Shown one piece after another: positions 53,823 to 62,563 of a DNA stretch of 64,000 bases; position 1 is the first letter of the stretch; every line of letters starts with the position of its first letter. The notes beneath the pieces were generated by a model. That model was not told where the DNA came from, did not search any database, and saw only the letters and a list, made by a program, of their open reading frames with translations. The stretch covers positions 1,426,001 through 1,490,000 of the forward strand of contig NZ_CP101466.1 of assembly GCF_024362385.1 (NCBI RefSeq), given 5' to 3'. A program made the position numbers and the translations under genes. This stretch comes from Arthrobacter sp. DNA4 (GTDB taxonomy: Bacteria > Actinomycetota > Actinomycetes > Actinomycetales > Micrococcaceae).

Positions 53823-54326
53823 GTGCAGCCGCAGATAACCATCCGTCCCGCCGTCGAGGCCGACTTCGCCGCCATTGCCCGCATCACCGGAGATTCGTAT
53901 CTTTCGGCAGGCTACTTCGACGATGCAGCGCACCCCTACATGGCCAAGATCATGGATGTGGCATCCCGCGCGGAGCAGGCCACCATTTGGGTGGCGGAGC
54001 GGGACGGCGCTGTGGTCGGTTCGGTCACCCTGGCGCTGGCTGGGGAGCCGTACGCGGATATCGCCCTGCAGGATGAGCTGGAATTCCGGATGCTGGTGGT
54101 GGACCCTGCCGTCCAGCGCAGCGGCGCCGGCAAAGCCATGGTCGAGGCCATCATCGGCCATGCCAGGACGCTTCCCGGCATCCGTGCGGTGGCCCTCACC
54201 ACCGGCCAAACCTGGGAAAGCGCCCACGGGCTGTACCGCAAGACCGGCTTCCAGCGGGTGCCTGAACGGGACTGGCTGGTCCCCGGAACCGACATAAAAC
54301 TGCTGGTTTACCGGCGCGACCTGTAG
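53823..54326 (+). CDS. GNAT-family N-acetyltransferase
   Basis: 167 residues of the GNAT fold. The acetyl-CoA site is seen in EFRMLVVDPAVQRSGAGKAM (the Q/RxxGxG/A loop), with TWESAHGLYRKTGFQRVPER at the end; TIWVAERDGAVVGSVTLAL is the central beta hairpin. The substrate is unknown. GTG 53823 lies six bases after TAGCAT (53811-53816), so the message should be leaderless. It is followed by ridA with a 47-bp gap that contains its own TACAGT box. Confidence 0.88.
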   Translation: MQPQITIRPAVEADFAAIARITGDSYLSAGYFDDAAHPYMAKIMDVASRAEQATIWVAERDGAVVGSVTLALAGEPYADIALQDELEFRMLVVDPAVQRSGAGKAMVEAIIGHARTLPGIRAVALTTGQTWESAHGLYRKTGFQRVPERDWLVPGTDIKLLVYRRDL

Positions 54327-54373
54327 CAGCCCTACAGTGGTGGCGACCCATTCCAGCTTTGAAAGGCCCACCC

Positions 54374-54754
54374 ATGCGCAAAACCTTCGGCAGCGGATCC
54401 GTCTGGGAACAGACCCTCGGCTATTCCCGCGCCGTCCAGGTGGACAACACCCTCTACATCTCTGCCACCGCGGCCAGCGGTGACGACGGAATCGTGGGGG
54501 ATGACTTCTACACGCAGACCCAGTACATCCTGCAGAAACTCGGCAAGGTCCTGGCCGACGCCGGCTTCGGCTACGGGGACGTGGTGCAGTCCAAGCTGTA
54601 CCTGACGGACATCAGCAAATGGGAAGAGGCCGGCCGGGCCCACGGCGAAGTGTTCGGCGGGATCCGCCCCACCCTCTCCCTGGTCCACGTGCTCCCGTTC
54701 CTGGACCCGAAGATGCTCGTCGAGATCGAACTGGTCGCGCAGAAGAGCGAGTGA
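54374..54754 (+). CDS. RidA/YER057c/UK114-family protein
   Basis: 126-residue RidA-superfamily protein. These trimeric enzymes hydrolyse reactive enamine/imine intermediates released by PLP enzymes. Visible motifs are GYSRAVQVDNTLYISATAAS, DFYTQTQYILQKLGKVLADA and RPTLSLVHVLPFLDPKMLVE; the Arg near residue 103 (GIRPTLS) is the substrate-binding position, while an IEAVA-like end is replaced by VEIELVAQKS. ATG 54374 has GAAAGG upstream; an in-frame TTG at 54359 is less likely. It ends 10 bp before the convergent response-regulator gene. Confidence 0.9.
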   Translation: MRKTFGSGSVWEQTLGYSRAVQVDNTLYISATAASGDDGIVGDDFYTQTQYILQKLGKVLADAGFGYGDVVQSKLYLTDISKWEEAGRAHGEVFGGIRPTLSLVHVLPFLDPKMLVEIELVAQKSE

Positions 54755-54764
54755 TTTTCCGGCC

Positions 54765-55427
54765 CTACCGTGCCGGCAGGCCGTAGCGGTGCTCGGGCCT
54801 GCCGGTGGTGCCGTAGCGGAGCTGGATGTCCACCGCCCCGTCGTCCGCCAGCGAGGACAGGTACCGCTGGGCGGTGGCGCGGGAAACGCCAACCCGGGCG
54901 GCCACCTCGGCGGCAGAATACTGCTCGCCGGGGGCCAGTGATTCCAGCACCGCGGCCTCCGTCGCGGAGCGGGGTTTCGACGACGGCGTGACGTCCCCCG
55001 GAATCAGCGCACGTTTGGCGCGCTCCACGGCGTCCTGGTCCAGTGCCCCGGGCTGGCCCAGGAGGCGCCGGTACCGGGCATAGGAACGCAGCTGCTGGGA
55101 CAATGACTCCGCCGTGAAGGGCTTGAGCAGGTATCCCAGCGCGCCGCGGCGGAACGCCACCCGGACCGACGCGGGATCGGATGCGGCGCTGAGGATGATC
55201 GTGTCCACATCCAGCTGCTGCAGCAGGTCCAGGCCGGAGGCGTCCGGAAGGTACACGTCCAGCAGCACCAGGTCCGGCCGCAGGCTGTGGATGGCCTGCA
55301 GTGCCAGCGACGCCGTACCGACAGGCGCCAGCGCCAGGAACCCCGCCACCGAATCCACGTAGGCGGCATGCAGCTTGGCCACGTGGAAGTCGTCGTCCAC
55401 GATCAGGACCCGAAAATCGTCAGCCAT
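54765..55427 (-). CDS. CitB/DpiA-type two-component response regulator
   Basis: 220 residues. An N-terminal receiver domain starts DFRVLIVDDDFHVAKLHAAY; the phosphoacceptor Asp is in LRPDLVLLDVYLPD (about 55) and the conserved Lys in GYLLKPFTAESLSQQL. The C-terminal half has a winged-helix pattern (YSAAEVAARVGVSRATAQRY). This is the CitB/DpiA class paired with CitA-type sensors of C4/C6 carboxylates. ATG 55427 has AAAGGA upstream and overlaps the sensor gene stop by eight bases. Its likely target is the divergent citrate transporter gene at 57365. Confidence 0.92.
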   Translation of the reverse strand: MADDFRVLIVDDDFHVAKLHAAYVDSVAGFLALAPVGTASLALQAIHSLRPDLVLLDVYLPDASGLDLLQQLDVDTIILSAASDPASVRVAFRRGALGYLLKPFTAESLSQQLRSYARYRRLLGQPGALDQDAVERAKRALIPGDVTPSSKPRSATEAAVLESLAPGEQYSAAEVAARVGVSRATAQRYLSSLADDGAVDIQLRYGTTGRPEHRYGLPAR

Positions 55428-57174
55428 TCTTATCCTTTCCGGCTTCCCCCGTGGTCTTTGCGGCAGCGCTTCCTGCCGTCGTGTGCGGAAGGGTGGCCAT
55501 GAACACGGCACCCGGCCCGCCCCTGGCCCCGCGGTCGAGCACCTTCACGTCGCCGCCCCGGCGCCGGGCCAGCTGGCGGGCCAGCGCCAGTCCGAAGCCC
55601 TGACCGCCGCCGGCGCGGACCGGGCCGGAAGCGGTGGTGAAACCTTCGGCAAACACGGCCTCCGTGTCTGTGCCTTCTGCCAGCCCGTCACCGGAGTCCG
55701 CCACCACGACGTGCAGTGTGCCGCCGTCGTCGCCTGGCTCATCCAGCACCTCCAGCTCAACCCAGCGGTCCGCGGACGAGCCGGCCACGGCGGCGTTGAT
55801 GGCGTTGTCGAGCAGGTTTCCCAGCACCGTGGTCACATCCTGGGCATCGGTCACCTGCCCGCGGACCAGGGTCTCCGGCCCGATGCGCAGCGAGACGCCC
55901 CGTTCGTCGGCCTCCACGCCCTTGGCGCCGACGAAGGCCTGCAGGTACGGGTCCTGCAGCAGCTCGGCCTGGTCCACCGGGAACTTCAGCGGGCCGGTGG
56001 CGGCGAGGCCGGCAAGGTAGTCGCGCGCTTCCTGGTGCTGGCCGATGCCCAGGAAACCGGCAAGGGTGTGCAGTTGGTTGGCGAACTCGTGCCGCTGGGC
56101 GCGCAGCGCGGTGGACATGGTGCCCACGGCGTCGAGTTGCCGCGTCAGCTCCTGCAGTTCCGTGCGGTCGCGCAGCATGACCACCCAGCCCAGGTCCTCC
56201 CGGCGGTGCAGCGCCTTGCGCGCATTCACCACCAGCACCCGGCCCCCGGCCACCAGTTCGAGGGCGTCCTGGTTTGATCCGCCGCTGGCTACCCCCGGGC
56301 CGGCAACCCTTGGGTCGGGGCGCGTGAGGGACTTCAGCTGTTCCGGGACGGGCGCGTCCTCCCAGCTCGACCCGGAAAGGTCCGGCAGGCCAAGCAGCCG
56401 CTGCGCGGCGGCGTTGAAGACGCTGACCCGGCCGTCGGCACTGACGCCGATCACGCCGTCGTCCACGCCCTGGAGCACCGCCACCTGGTCGTGCACCAGC
56501 GTGCTGATTTCCTCCGGCTCCAGGCCCAGGGTGAGGCGCTGCAGGCGGCGGCGCAGCAGGAAGGAGCCCAGGACCCCGGCCAGGAGGGCGCCCGCGGCGG
56601 TCAGTGCCACGGGGCCGATGTCGCGCGCCACGCTCTGGGCCACGGTTTCCATGGAGTAGCCCACGCTCACCTCGCCCACCACCGTGCTGGTGCCGGGTGC
56701 GTACACCGGAACCTTTGCGCCGGCCGACGGGCCAAGCGTTCCGGTGTTCCGGGTGGTGATCTCCTGCCCGGACAATGCTTCCGACGGGTCGGTGCTCACC
56801 TTTTCTCCCAGCCGCTGCGGATCCGGGTGGGCGAGCCTGATGCCCGTTTCGTCGGTAATCACCACGAACAGCGCCCCGGTCCGGGTCCGCGCTGCCTCCG
56901 CCGACGCCTGCAGCGGCCCGCCCAGGAGCTCGGCCGGCGGGGGAGTGCCGGGCTGGTCACTGATGGCCAGCACTTCGGCGCGGACCTCAGGGTCGGACGC
57001 AACAGTCCGGGCCAGCGTCAGTGCCTGGTTCTCAGCATCGCTGCCCACCCGGTCGTAGGTCAGCCAGGCGTGGACGGCGGTGCTCAGCAGCACCACCAGC
57101 AGCACCACGGCCAGTTGGAGCAGCAGCGTCTGGGTGGAAAACCGCAGCGGCCGCCGGGGCATGGAACGCTGCAT
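55420..57174 (-). CDS. CitA/DpiB-type sensor histidine kinase
   Basis: 584 residues. One helix (about 16-38, TLLLQLAVVLLVVLLSTAVH), a periplasmic sensor domain to about 180, a second helix (about 187-208), a PAS domain (about 215-330), then the H-box RAQRHEFANQLHTLAGFLGI with the phosphorylated His, and an HATPase domain (LLDNAINAAVAG, ADSGDGL, GGGQGFGLALARQLARR). Such kinases sense citrate or related acids outside the cell. ATG 57174 has AAGGAGG just upstream. It is followed, with overlap, by its response regulator, and preceded by a 31-codon membrane ORF on the same strand. Confidence 0.93.
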   Translation of the reverse strand: MQRSMPRRPLRFSTQTLLLQLAVVLLVVLLSTAVHAWLTYDRVGSDAENQALTLARTVASDPEVRAEVLAISDQPGTPPPAELLGGPLQASAEAARTRTGALFVVITDETGIRLAHPDPQRLGEKVSTDPSEALSGQEITTRNTGTLGPSAGAKVPVYAPGTSTVVGEVSVGYSMETVAQSVARDIGPVALTAAGALLAGVLGSFLLRRRLQRLTLGLEPEEISTLVHDQVAVLQGVDDGVIGVSADGRVSVFNAAAQRLLGLPDLSGSSWEDAPVPEQLKSLTRPDPRVAGPGVASGGSNQDALELVAGGRVLVVNARKALHRREDLGWVVMLRDRTELQELTRQLDAVGTMSTALRAQRHEFANQLHTLAGFLGIGQHQEARDYLAGLAATGPLKFPVDQAELLQDPYLQAFVGAKGVEADERGVSLRIGPETLVRGQVTDAQDVTTVLGNLLDNAINAAVAGSSADRWVELEVLDEPGDDGGTLHVVVADSGDGLAEGTDTEAVFAEGFTTASGPVRAGGGQGFGLALARQLARRRGGDVKVLDRGARGGPGAVFMATLPHTTAGSAAAKTTGEAGKDKNG

Positions 57175-57209
57175 TCATCCTCCTTGACGGGTGGTGGCGG
57201 CCCATGGTT

Positions 57210-57305
57210 TCAGCGCAAAAGCACAGTGAGCACAATGAGCAAAATGCTCCCAATAAGCAGTATGCCAATCAATTGAGCCAAAGGCACTGCCGTGACGTCC
57301 GCCAC
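57210..57305 (-). CDS. 31-residue single-pass membrane peptide upstream of the sensor kinase
   Basis: A 32-codon frame from GTG 57305 to TGA 57210. It reads MADVTAVPLAQ, then one uninterrupted hydrophobic helix rich in Ile/Leu (LIGILLIGSILLIVLTVLL), ending in Arg. A TACAGA -10 box ends seven bases before the GTG, as in other leaderless genes here. It lies 36 bp before the sensor kinase and presumably shares its transcript. The strong hydrophobicity and clean limits argue for a real small protein; a modulator of the kinase or transporter is possible. I recognise no family. Confidence 0.5.
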   Translation of the reverse strand: MADVTAVPLAQLIGILLIGSILLIVLTVLLR

Positions 57306-57319
57306 CCTACAGTCTGTAG
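57306..57319. promoter_or_regulatory. Overlapping divergent promoters of citAB and the citrate transporter
   Basis: CTACAG-T-CTGTAG (57307-57319) contains a TACAGT -10 box reading right toward the transporter and TACAGA reading left toward the small ORF and sensor kinase. Opening one should block the other, giving a simple switch. The response regulator site is not evident. Confidence 0.45.
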
Positions 57320-57364
57320 CACGCGTCACACCGCTGTGCCGCTGTTCACAAGAAGGAGCCGGCT

Positions 57365-58834
57365 GTGCTGGTAATACTTGGATTCGCCATGATCGCGGTA
57401 TTCATGGTGCTGATCATGACGAAGAAGTTGACGCCAGTGCTGGCGTTGATCATTGTCCCTACTGTTTTTGGCCTGTTCGCCGGCGCCGGCCTGGGCATCG
57501 GCGACATGGTGATGGACTCCATGAAGTCCATGACCTCCACCGCGGCCCTGCTGATGTTCGCCATCATCTACTTCGGCCTGATGATCGACGTCGGGCTCTT
57601 TGACCCGCTGGTGAAGTTCATCCTCCGCAAGCTGGGCAACGACCCCGCCAAGGTGGTCCTGGGCACCGCGATCCTGGCCGCCGCCGTGTCCCTGGACGGC
57701 GACGGGTCCACCACCTTCATCCTTACCACCGCAGCCATGCTGCCGGTCTACCTGCGCCTGAAGATGAGCCCCGTGGTCCTTACCTGCGTCGCTGGCCTGG
57801 CCAACGGCACCATGAACATCCTGCCGTGGGGCGGCCCCACGGCCCGCGCCGCCACCGCCCTGAAGATTGACGTCAACGACGTCTTCGTCCCCATGATCCC
57901 GTCCCTCGTGGCCGTCCTGGTGGTCGTCTTCGCCTTCTCCTGGCTGCTGGGCCTGCAGGAACGCAACCGCCTCCGCGCCACCGCCCCCGAGATCTGGGGC
58001 GTGCCGGACACTGCGGAAGAGTTCGACGGCGGCACCTCCGCAGGTGCCTCCGGAACCCCCGCTTCCGGAACCGGCCGCGGCCGCAAGGGCGGCAACCCCG
58101 GCGGAGCAGCCCCCGCCGGTGGTTCGGTTGCAGTCCTGGATCGCACCGAAACCCTGGTGGACGAGCACGACTCCGCCATGGCGGACACCGCGCTCGATCC
58201 CAACCGCAGCACCCTGCGCCCCAAGCTGTTCTGGTTCAACCTGGTCCTGACCGTCGCCGTCATGGTGGTGCTCGTCGCCAACGTCATCCCGCTGCCGTTC
58301 GTGTTCATGGTGGGCGCCGCGATCGCCCTGCTGGTCAACTTCCCCAAGGTCAAGGACCAGGGCGCCCAGCTGATTGCGCACGCACCGTCAATCGTGGCCG
58401 TGGTCAGCATGGTCATGGCGGCCGCCGTCCTCACCGGCGTCCTCAAGGGCACCGGCATGGTGGAAGCAATGTCCGCGTGGCTGGTCCAGATCATCCCCAC
58501 CTCCATGGGCCCGTTCATGGCCGTCATCACCGGTGTGCTCAGCATCCCCATGACGTTCTTCATGAGCAATGACGCGTTCTACTTCGGCGTCCTGCCCGTC
58601 CTCAGCGAAACCGCGGCCCACTACGGTGTCGGCGCCGCTGACATGGCCCGGGCCTCCATCACCGGCCAGCCCTTCCACCTGCAGAGCCCGCTGGTTCCGG
58701 CCATCCTGCTGCTGGTCTCGCTGGCCAAGGTGGACCTGGGTGACCACCACAAAAAGGTCCTGTGGCGCACCGCCGTCATCTCCCTGGTAATGCTCGGAGT
58801 CGGCATGCTGACCGGAGCCATCGGAATCGGCTAG
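57365..58834 (+). CDS. citM: CitMHS-family metal-citrate:H+ symporter
   Basis: 489-residue membrane transporter of the CitMHS family, which imports citrate complexed with Mg2+ or Ca2+. Visible are the LTPVLALIIVPTVFGLFAGA helix, AAAVSLDGDGSTTFILTTAA, the NGTMNILPWGGPTARAATAL signature and SIPMTFFMSNDAFYFGVLPV near the C-terminus. A Gly/Ala/Pro-rich cytosolic loop (about 225-270) separates the two halves. GTG 57365 has AAGGAG eight bases upstream. It is divergent from a CitAB-type two-component system, the standard arrangement for induction by citrate. Confidence 0.93.
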   Translation: MLVILGFAMIAVFMVLIMTKKLTPVLALIIVPTVFGLFAGAGLGIGDMVMDSMKSMTSTAALLMFAIIYFGLMIDVGLFDPLVKFILRKLGNDPAKVVLGTAILAAAVSLDGDGSTTFILTTAAMLPVYLRLKMSPVVLTCVAGLANGTMNILPWGGPTARAATALKIDVNDVFVPMIPSLVAVLVVVFAFSWLLGLQERNRLRATAPEIWGVPDTAEEFDGGTSAGASGTPASGTGRGRKGGNPGGAAPAGGSVAVLDRTETLVDEHDSAMADTALDPNRSTLRPKLFWFNLVLTVAVMVVLVANVIPLPFVFMVGAAIALLVNFPKVKDQGAQLIAHAPSIVAVVSMVMAAAVLTGVLKGTGMVEAMSAWLVQIIPTSMGPFMAVITGVLSIPMTFFMSNDAFYFGVLPVLSETAAHYGVGAADMARASITGQPFHLQSPLVPAILLLVSLAKVDLGDHHKKVLWRTAVISLVMLGVGMLTGAIGIG

Positions 58835-58883
58835 TCTGTAGCTGCCCGTGATCCTGTCCCCGAGGCAGGCCGGGTGTCGAAGG

Positions 58884-58921
58884 TGCCCGTCTGACGCCCG
58901 CTGGGGGATGTCAGACGGGCA
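58884..58921 (+). terminator. Terminator of the citrate transporter gene
   Basis: TGCCCGTCTGAC (58884-58895) pairs perfectly with GTCAGACGGGCA (58910-58921) around a 14-base loop, 50 bp after the transporter stop and 58 bp before gatC. Confidence 0.85.
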
Positions 58922-58979
58922 TCTGCGTTTCCGCACTAGACTGGATCGGAAAACAATCCGAACTTTGCAGGGGAGATCC

Positions 58980-59276
58980 ATGGCTGCGATCAACCGTGAC
59001 GACGTCGCGCATCTCGCGCGGCTCGCTCACATCGAGATGAGTGCCGAAGAGCTGGACAGGATGGCCGGCGAGCTCGCCGTCATCGTGGATTCGGTCAAGT
59101 CCGTCAGCGAGGCCGCGGGGGACGACGTCCCGGCCACCTCGCACCCCATTCCGCTCACCAACGTGTTCCGTGAGGACGTTGTGGGACACACCTTCACCGC
59201 GGAACAGGCACTCTCCGGCGCACCGGACTCCGATGACAACCGTTTCAAGGTCCCGGCCATCCTGGATGAGGCATAA
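58980..59276 (+). CDS. gatC: Asp-tRNA(Asn)/Glu-tRNA(Gln) amidotransferase subunit C
   Basis: 98 residues, the small bridging subunit of the GatCAB complex that converts mischarged Glu-tRNA(Gln) or Asp-tRNA(Asn) to the correct amide. Motifs: [20 protein letters not shown] at the N-terminus, [28 protein letters not shown] and the end [23 protein letters not shown] 58980 has GGGGAG upstream. It heads the gatCAB operon; gatA starts 2 bp later. Confidence 0.96.
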   Translation: MAAINRDDVAHLARLAHIEMSAEELDRMAGELAVIVDSVKSVSEAAGDDVPATSHPIPLTNVFREDVVGHTFTAEQALSGAPDSDDNRFKVPAILDEA

Positions 59277-59278
59277 CC

Positions 59279-60844
59279 ATGACTGAAAAGAACACCACCG
59301 CCGGCACCCTGATCCGGCTGTCCGCCGCGCAGCTCGCGGAGAAACTCCGTGCCGGCGAGGTCACCGCCGTCGAAGTTACCCAGGCCTACCTGGACCGCAT
59401 CGCTGCCGTGGACGGCCTGGTCAACGCGTTCCTGCACGTCAACGCGGAGGAAGCGCTCGCCGTCGCCGCCGAGGTGGACGTCATCCGCGCCGCCGGCGGC
59501 GCTGAGGCCGAGGCCCTGCACGTGCTCGCCGGCGTCCCCATCGCCGTCAAGGACCTCATCGTCACCGTCGGACAGCCCACCACTGCAGGCTCGAAGATCC
59601 TCGAAGGCTGGCACAGCCCGTACGACGCCACCGTGGTGGAGCGCCTGCGTGCCGCAAAGATGCCCATCCTGGGCAAGACAAACCTGGACGAGTTCGCCAT
59701 GGGCTCCTCCACCGAGCACTCCGCCTACGGCCCCACCCGCAACCCCTGGGACCTGGACCGGATCCCCGGCGGCTCGGGTGGTGGCTCCGCTGCCGCCGTC
59801 GCCGCTTTCGAGGCGCCCCTGGCCCTGGGTACGGACACCGGCGGCTCCATCCGCCAGCCCGGCGCCGTCACCGGAACCGTTGGTGTGAAGCCCACCTACG
59901 GCAGCGTCTCCCGCTACGGCGCCATCGCCATGGCATCCTCCCTGGACCAGATCGGCCCAGTCACCCGCACCGTCCTGGACTCCGCCCTCCTGCACCAGGT
60001 CATCGGCGGCCACGATCCCCGCGACTCCACCTCCCTGCCCGAACCCCTGGCGGACCTCGTTGCCGCTGCGAAGACCGGCAACGTCGAGGGCCTGCGGATC
60101 GGCATCATCAAGGAACTGCACGGCGAGGGCTACCAGGCCGGCGTCGAAAACCGCTTCAACGACGCCCTGGAGCTGCTCAAGGAAGCCGGCGCGGAGATCG
60201 TGGAGGTCTCCTGCCCCAACTTCCAGTACGCCCTGGGCGCCTACTACCTGATCATGCCGTCCGAGGCCTCTTCCAACCTGGCCAAGTTCGACGGCGTCCG
60301 GTACGGCCTGCGCGTCCTCCCCGAAGAGGGCCCCATGACCATCGAACGCGTGATGGGTGCCACCCGCGCCGCCGGCTTCGGTGACGAAGTCAAGCGCCGC
60401 ATCATCCTGGGCACCTACGCCCTGTCCGCCGGGTACTACGACGCCTACTACGGCTCCGCCCAGAAGGTCCGCACCCTGGTGCAGCGGGACTTCGAGGCCG
60501 CTTTCGCGCAGGCTGACGTCCTGATCTCGCCCACCGCCCCCACGACGGCGTTCCCGCTTGGCGAAAAACTGGACGATCCGCTGGCCATGTACCTCAACGA
60601 CGTCGCCACCATCCCCGCCAACCTTGCCGGCGTCCCCGGCCTGTCCCTGCCCGGCGGCCTGGCCGACGAGGACGGGCTGCCTGTCGGTATCCAGCTGCTG
60701 GCCCCGGCCCGCGAGGACGCCCGCCTGTACCGGGTGGGTGCAGTCCTTGAATCGCTGCTCGAAGCCAAGTGGGGCGGCCCGCTGCTGGCCCAGGCGCCTG
60801 ACCTTGCCGTTGCCGGAACCCTCGAAACCCAGGAGGCAAAATAA
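59279..60844 (+). CDS. gatA: Asp-tRNA(Asn)/Glu-tRNA(Gln) amidotransferase subunit A
   Basis: 521-residue amidase that frees ammonia from glutamine for the GatB site. The Ser-cisSer-Lys triad is complete: Lys in [12 protein letters not shown] (about 85), cis-Ser in [11 protein letters not shown] (about 165) and Ser in [14 protein letters not shown] (about 185). [19 protein letters not shown] precedes them. The length is typical. It overlaps gatB by one base (TAATG). Confidence 0.97.
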   Translation: MTEKNTTAGTLIRLSAAQLAEKLRAGEVTAVEVTQAYLDRIAAVDGLVNAFLHVNAEEALAVAAEVDVIRAAGGAEAEALHVLAGVPIAVKDLIVTVGQPTTAGSKILEGWHSPYDATVVERLRAAKMPILGKTNLDEFAMGSSTEHSAYGPTRNPWDLDRIPGGSGGGSAAAVAAFEAPLALGTDTGGSIRQPGAVTGTVGVKPTYGSVSRYGAIAMASSLDQIGPVTRTVLDSALLHQVIGGHDPRDSTSLPEPLADLVAAAKTGNVEGLRIGIIKELHGEGYQAGVENRFNDALELLKEAGAEIVEVSCPNFQYALGAYYLIMPSEASSNLAKFDGVRYGLRVLPEEGPMTIERVMGATRAAGFGDEVKRRIILGTYALSAGYYDAYYGSAQKVRTLVQRDFEAAFAQADVLISPTAPTTAFPLGEKLDDPLAMYLNDVATIPANLAGVPGLSLPGGLADEDGLPVGIQLLAPAREDARLYRVGAVLESLLEAKWGGPLLAQAPDLAVAGTLETQEAK

Positions 60845-62352
60845 TGAGCACTGACGACATCCTGAGCTTCGACGAGGCCATGGAGAAGTACGATCCCGTC
60901 CTGGGGTTCGAGGTCCACGTGGAGCTGAACACCAAGACCAAGATGTTCTCCTCCGCCCCCAACGTCTTCGGCGACGAGCCCAACACCAACGTCAACGAGG
61001 TGGACCTGGGCATGCCCGGCGTCCTGCCCGTGGTGAACAAGACGGCCATCGAGTCCTCCATCAAGATCGGCCTGGCGCTGAACTGCAAGATCGCCGAATC
61101 CTGCCGCTTCGCCCGGAAGCAGTACTTCTACCCGGATACCCCCAAGAACTTCCAGACGTCCCAGTACGACGAGCCGATTGCGTACGACGGCTACCTGGAC
61201 GTTGAGCTCGAGGACGGCACCGTGTTCCGCGTGGAGATCGAGCGCGCGCACATGGAGGAGGACGCCGGGAAGCTGACCCACATGGGTGGCGCCACCGGGC
61301 GGATCCAGGGCGCCGATTTCTCGCTGGTGGACTACAACCGTGCCGGTGTTCCGCTGGTGGAAATCGTCACCAAGCCCATCGAGGGAGCCGGGTCCCGCGC
61401 ACCGGAACTGGCCAAGGCCTACGTCGCGGCCGTCCGGGAGATCGTGAAGAACCTGGGTGTGTCCGACGCGAAGATGGAACGTGGCAACGTCCGCTGCGAT
61501 GCGAACGTGTCGCTCCGCCCGCACGGCCGTGAGCGGTTCGGCATCCGTTCCGAGACCAAGAACGTGAACTCGCTGCGCGCCGTGGAGCACGCCGTCCGCT
61601 ACGAAATCCAGCGCCACGCTGCCGTCCTGGACTCGGGTGAACCGGTGATCCAGGAGACCCGCCACTGGCACGAGGACACCCGCACCACCACGTCCGGCCG
61701 CGCCAAGTCCGACGCAGACGACTACCGCTACTTCCCGGAACCGGACCTGGTTCCCGTGGTGGCCTCCCGCGAATGGGTGGAGGAACTGCGCGCCACCCTG
61801 CCTGAGCCGCCGGCCGAGCGCCGCAAGCGCCTCAAGGCTGACTGGGGCTACTCCGACCTCGAATTCCGCGACGTGGTCAACGCCGGCGTCCTGGACGAAA
61901 TCGAGGAAACCATCGCCGCCGGCGCCACGGCTTCCGTGGCCCGCAAATGGTGGATGGGTGAGATCGTGGGCCGCGCCAAGGCCGCCGACGTGGACCCCGG
62001 CCAGCTGGGCGTTGAAGCTGCCACGGTGGTGGAGCTGAGCCGCATGGTTGAGGCGGGCAAGATCAACAACAAGATGGCCTCCCAGGTACTGGACGCCGTG
62101 CTCGCCGGTGAGGGCACCCCGGAGGAGATCGTGGAGAAGCGCGGCCTCGCCGTCGTATCCGACGACGGGCCCCTCCTGGAAGCCATCGACGCCGCACTCG
62201 CCGCGCAGCCCGACGTCGCGGACAAGATCCGTGGCGGCAAGGTGCAGGCCATCGGTGCGATCGTGGGCGGGGTCATGAAGGCCACCCGTGGACAGGCCGA
62301 CGCCGGCCGCGTGAAGGAACTGATCCTGGAGAAGCTGGGCGTCACCGTCTAA
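60844..62352 (+). CDS. gatB: Asp-tRNA(Asn)/Glu-tRNA(Gln) amidotransferase subunit B
   Basis: 502-residue subunit that phosphorylates the tRNA-bound side chain and amidates it. Diagnostic stretches are LGFEVHVELNTKTKMFSSAP, GMPGVLPVVNKTAIESSIKI, FARKQYFYPDTPKNFQ, DYNRAGVPLVEIVTKP and RCDANVSLRP; the C-terminal YqeY-like tail (AGKINNKMASQVLDAVLAGE) binds tRNA. It closes the gatCAB operon, followed by a large terminator. Confidence 0.97.
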   Translation: MSTDDILSFDEAMEKYDPVLGFEVHVELNTKTKMFSSAPNVFGDEPNTNVNEVDLGMPGVLPVVNKTAIESSIKIGLALNCKIAESCRFARKQYFYPDTPKNFQTSQYDEPIAYDGYLDVELEDGTVFRVEIERAHMEEDAGKLTHMGGATGRIQGADFSLVDYNRAGVPLVEIVTKPIEGAGSRAPELAKAYVAAVREIVKNLGVSDAKMERGNVRCDANVSLRPHGRERFGIRSETKNVNSLRAVEHAVRYEIQRHAAVLDSGEPVIQETRHWHEDTRTTTSGRAKSDADDYRYFPEPDLVPVVASREWVEELRATLPEPPAERRKRLKADWGYSDLEFRDVVNAGVLDEIEETIAAGATASVARKWWMGEIVGRAKAADVDPGQLGVEAATVVELSRMVEAGKINNKMASQVLDAVLAGEGTPEEIVEKRGLAVVSDDGPLLEAIDAALAAQPDVADKIRGGKVQAIGAIVGGVMKATRGQADAGRVKELILEKLGVTV

Positions 62353-62377
62353 GGCTCCTCCCGCTGTTTTCTCCCGG

Positions 62378-62433
62378 CCGGGCCGGGGTTGGCATCCTTG
62401 TGAAACCTCACATTGATGCCAACCCCGGCCCGG
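62378..62433 (+). terminator. Large terminator after gatB
   Basis: The 19-base arm 62378-62396 (CCGGGCCGGGGTTGGCATC) is perfectly complementary to 62415-62433, and the loop can add TGTGA/TCACA. A short TTT follows the right arm. It ends gatCAB transcription. Confidence 0.88.
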
Positions 62434-62453
62434 TTTCGCCTTAACTACCTGTT

Positions 62454-62485
62454 GGGTACTCAGGCGAAGGCCTGCGTAAGTACCC
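62454..62485. promoter_or_regulatory. Two-part inverted repeat upstream of the DUF5666-like gene
   Basis: GGGTACT (62454-62460) pairs with AGTACCC (62479-62485), and inside them CAGGC (62461-62465) pairs with GCCTG (62470-62474) around GAAG. It lies about 80 bp before the start at 62564 and after the gatB terminator, so it is more likely an operator or mRNA leader structure than a terminator. Confidence 0.4.
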
Positions 62486-62563
62486 GTGGTTGGGCGGCCG
62501 TGGCGGACTTACACTTGAGCCCACAGGGCGCCGGTGCCCTGGCAGCGTGCGGGAGGAACAACC

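Noticed and set aside
54322..54338. CTGTAG-CAGCC-CTACAG as a third carboxylase-type operator
   Set aside because: The centre differs from GGGAA/GAA, the site lies before ridA, and TACAGT there is better explained as a -10 box.
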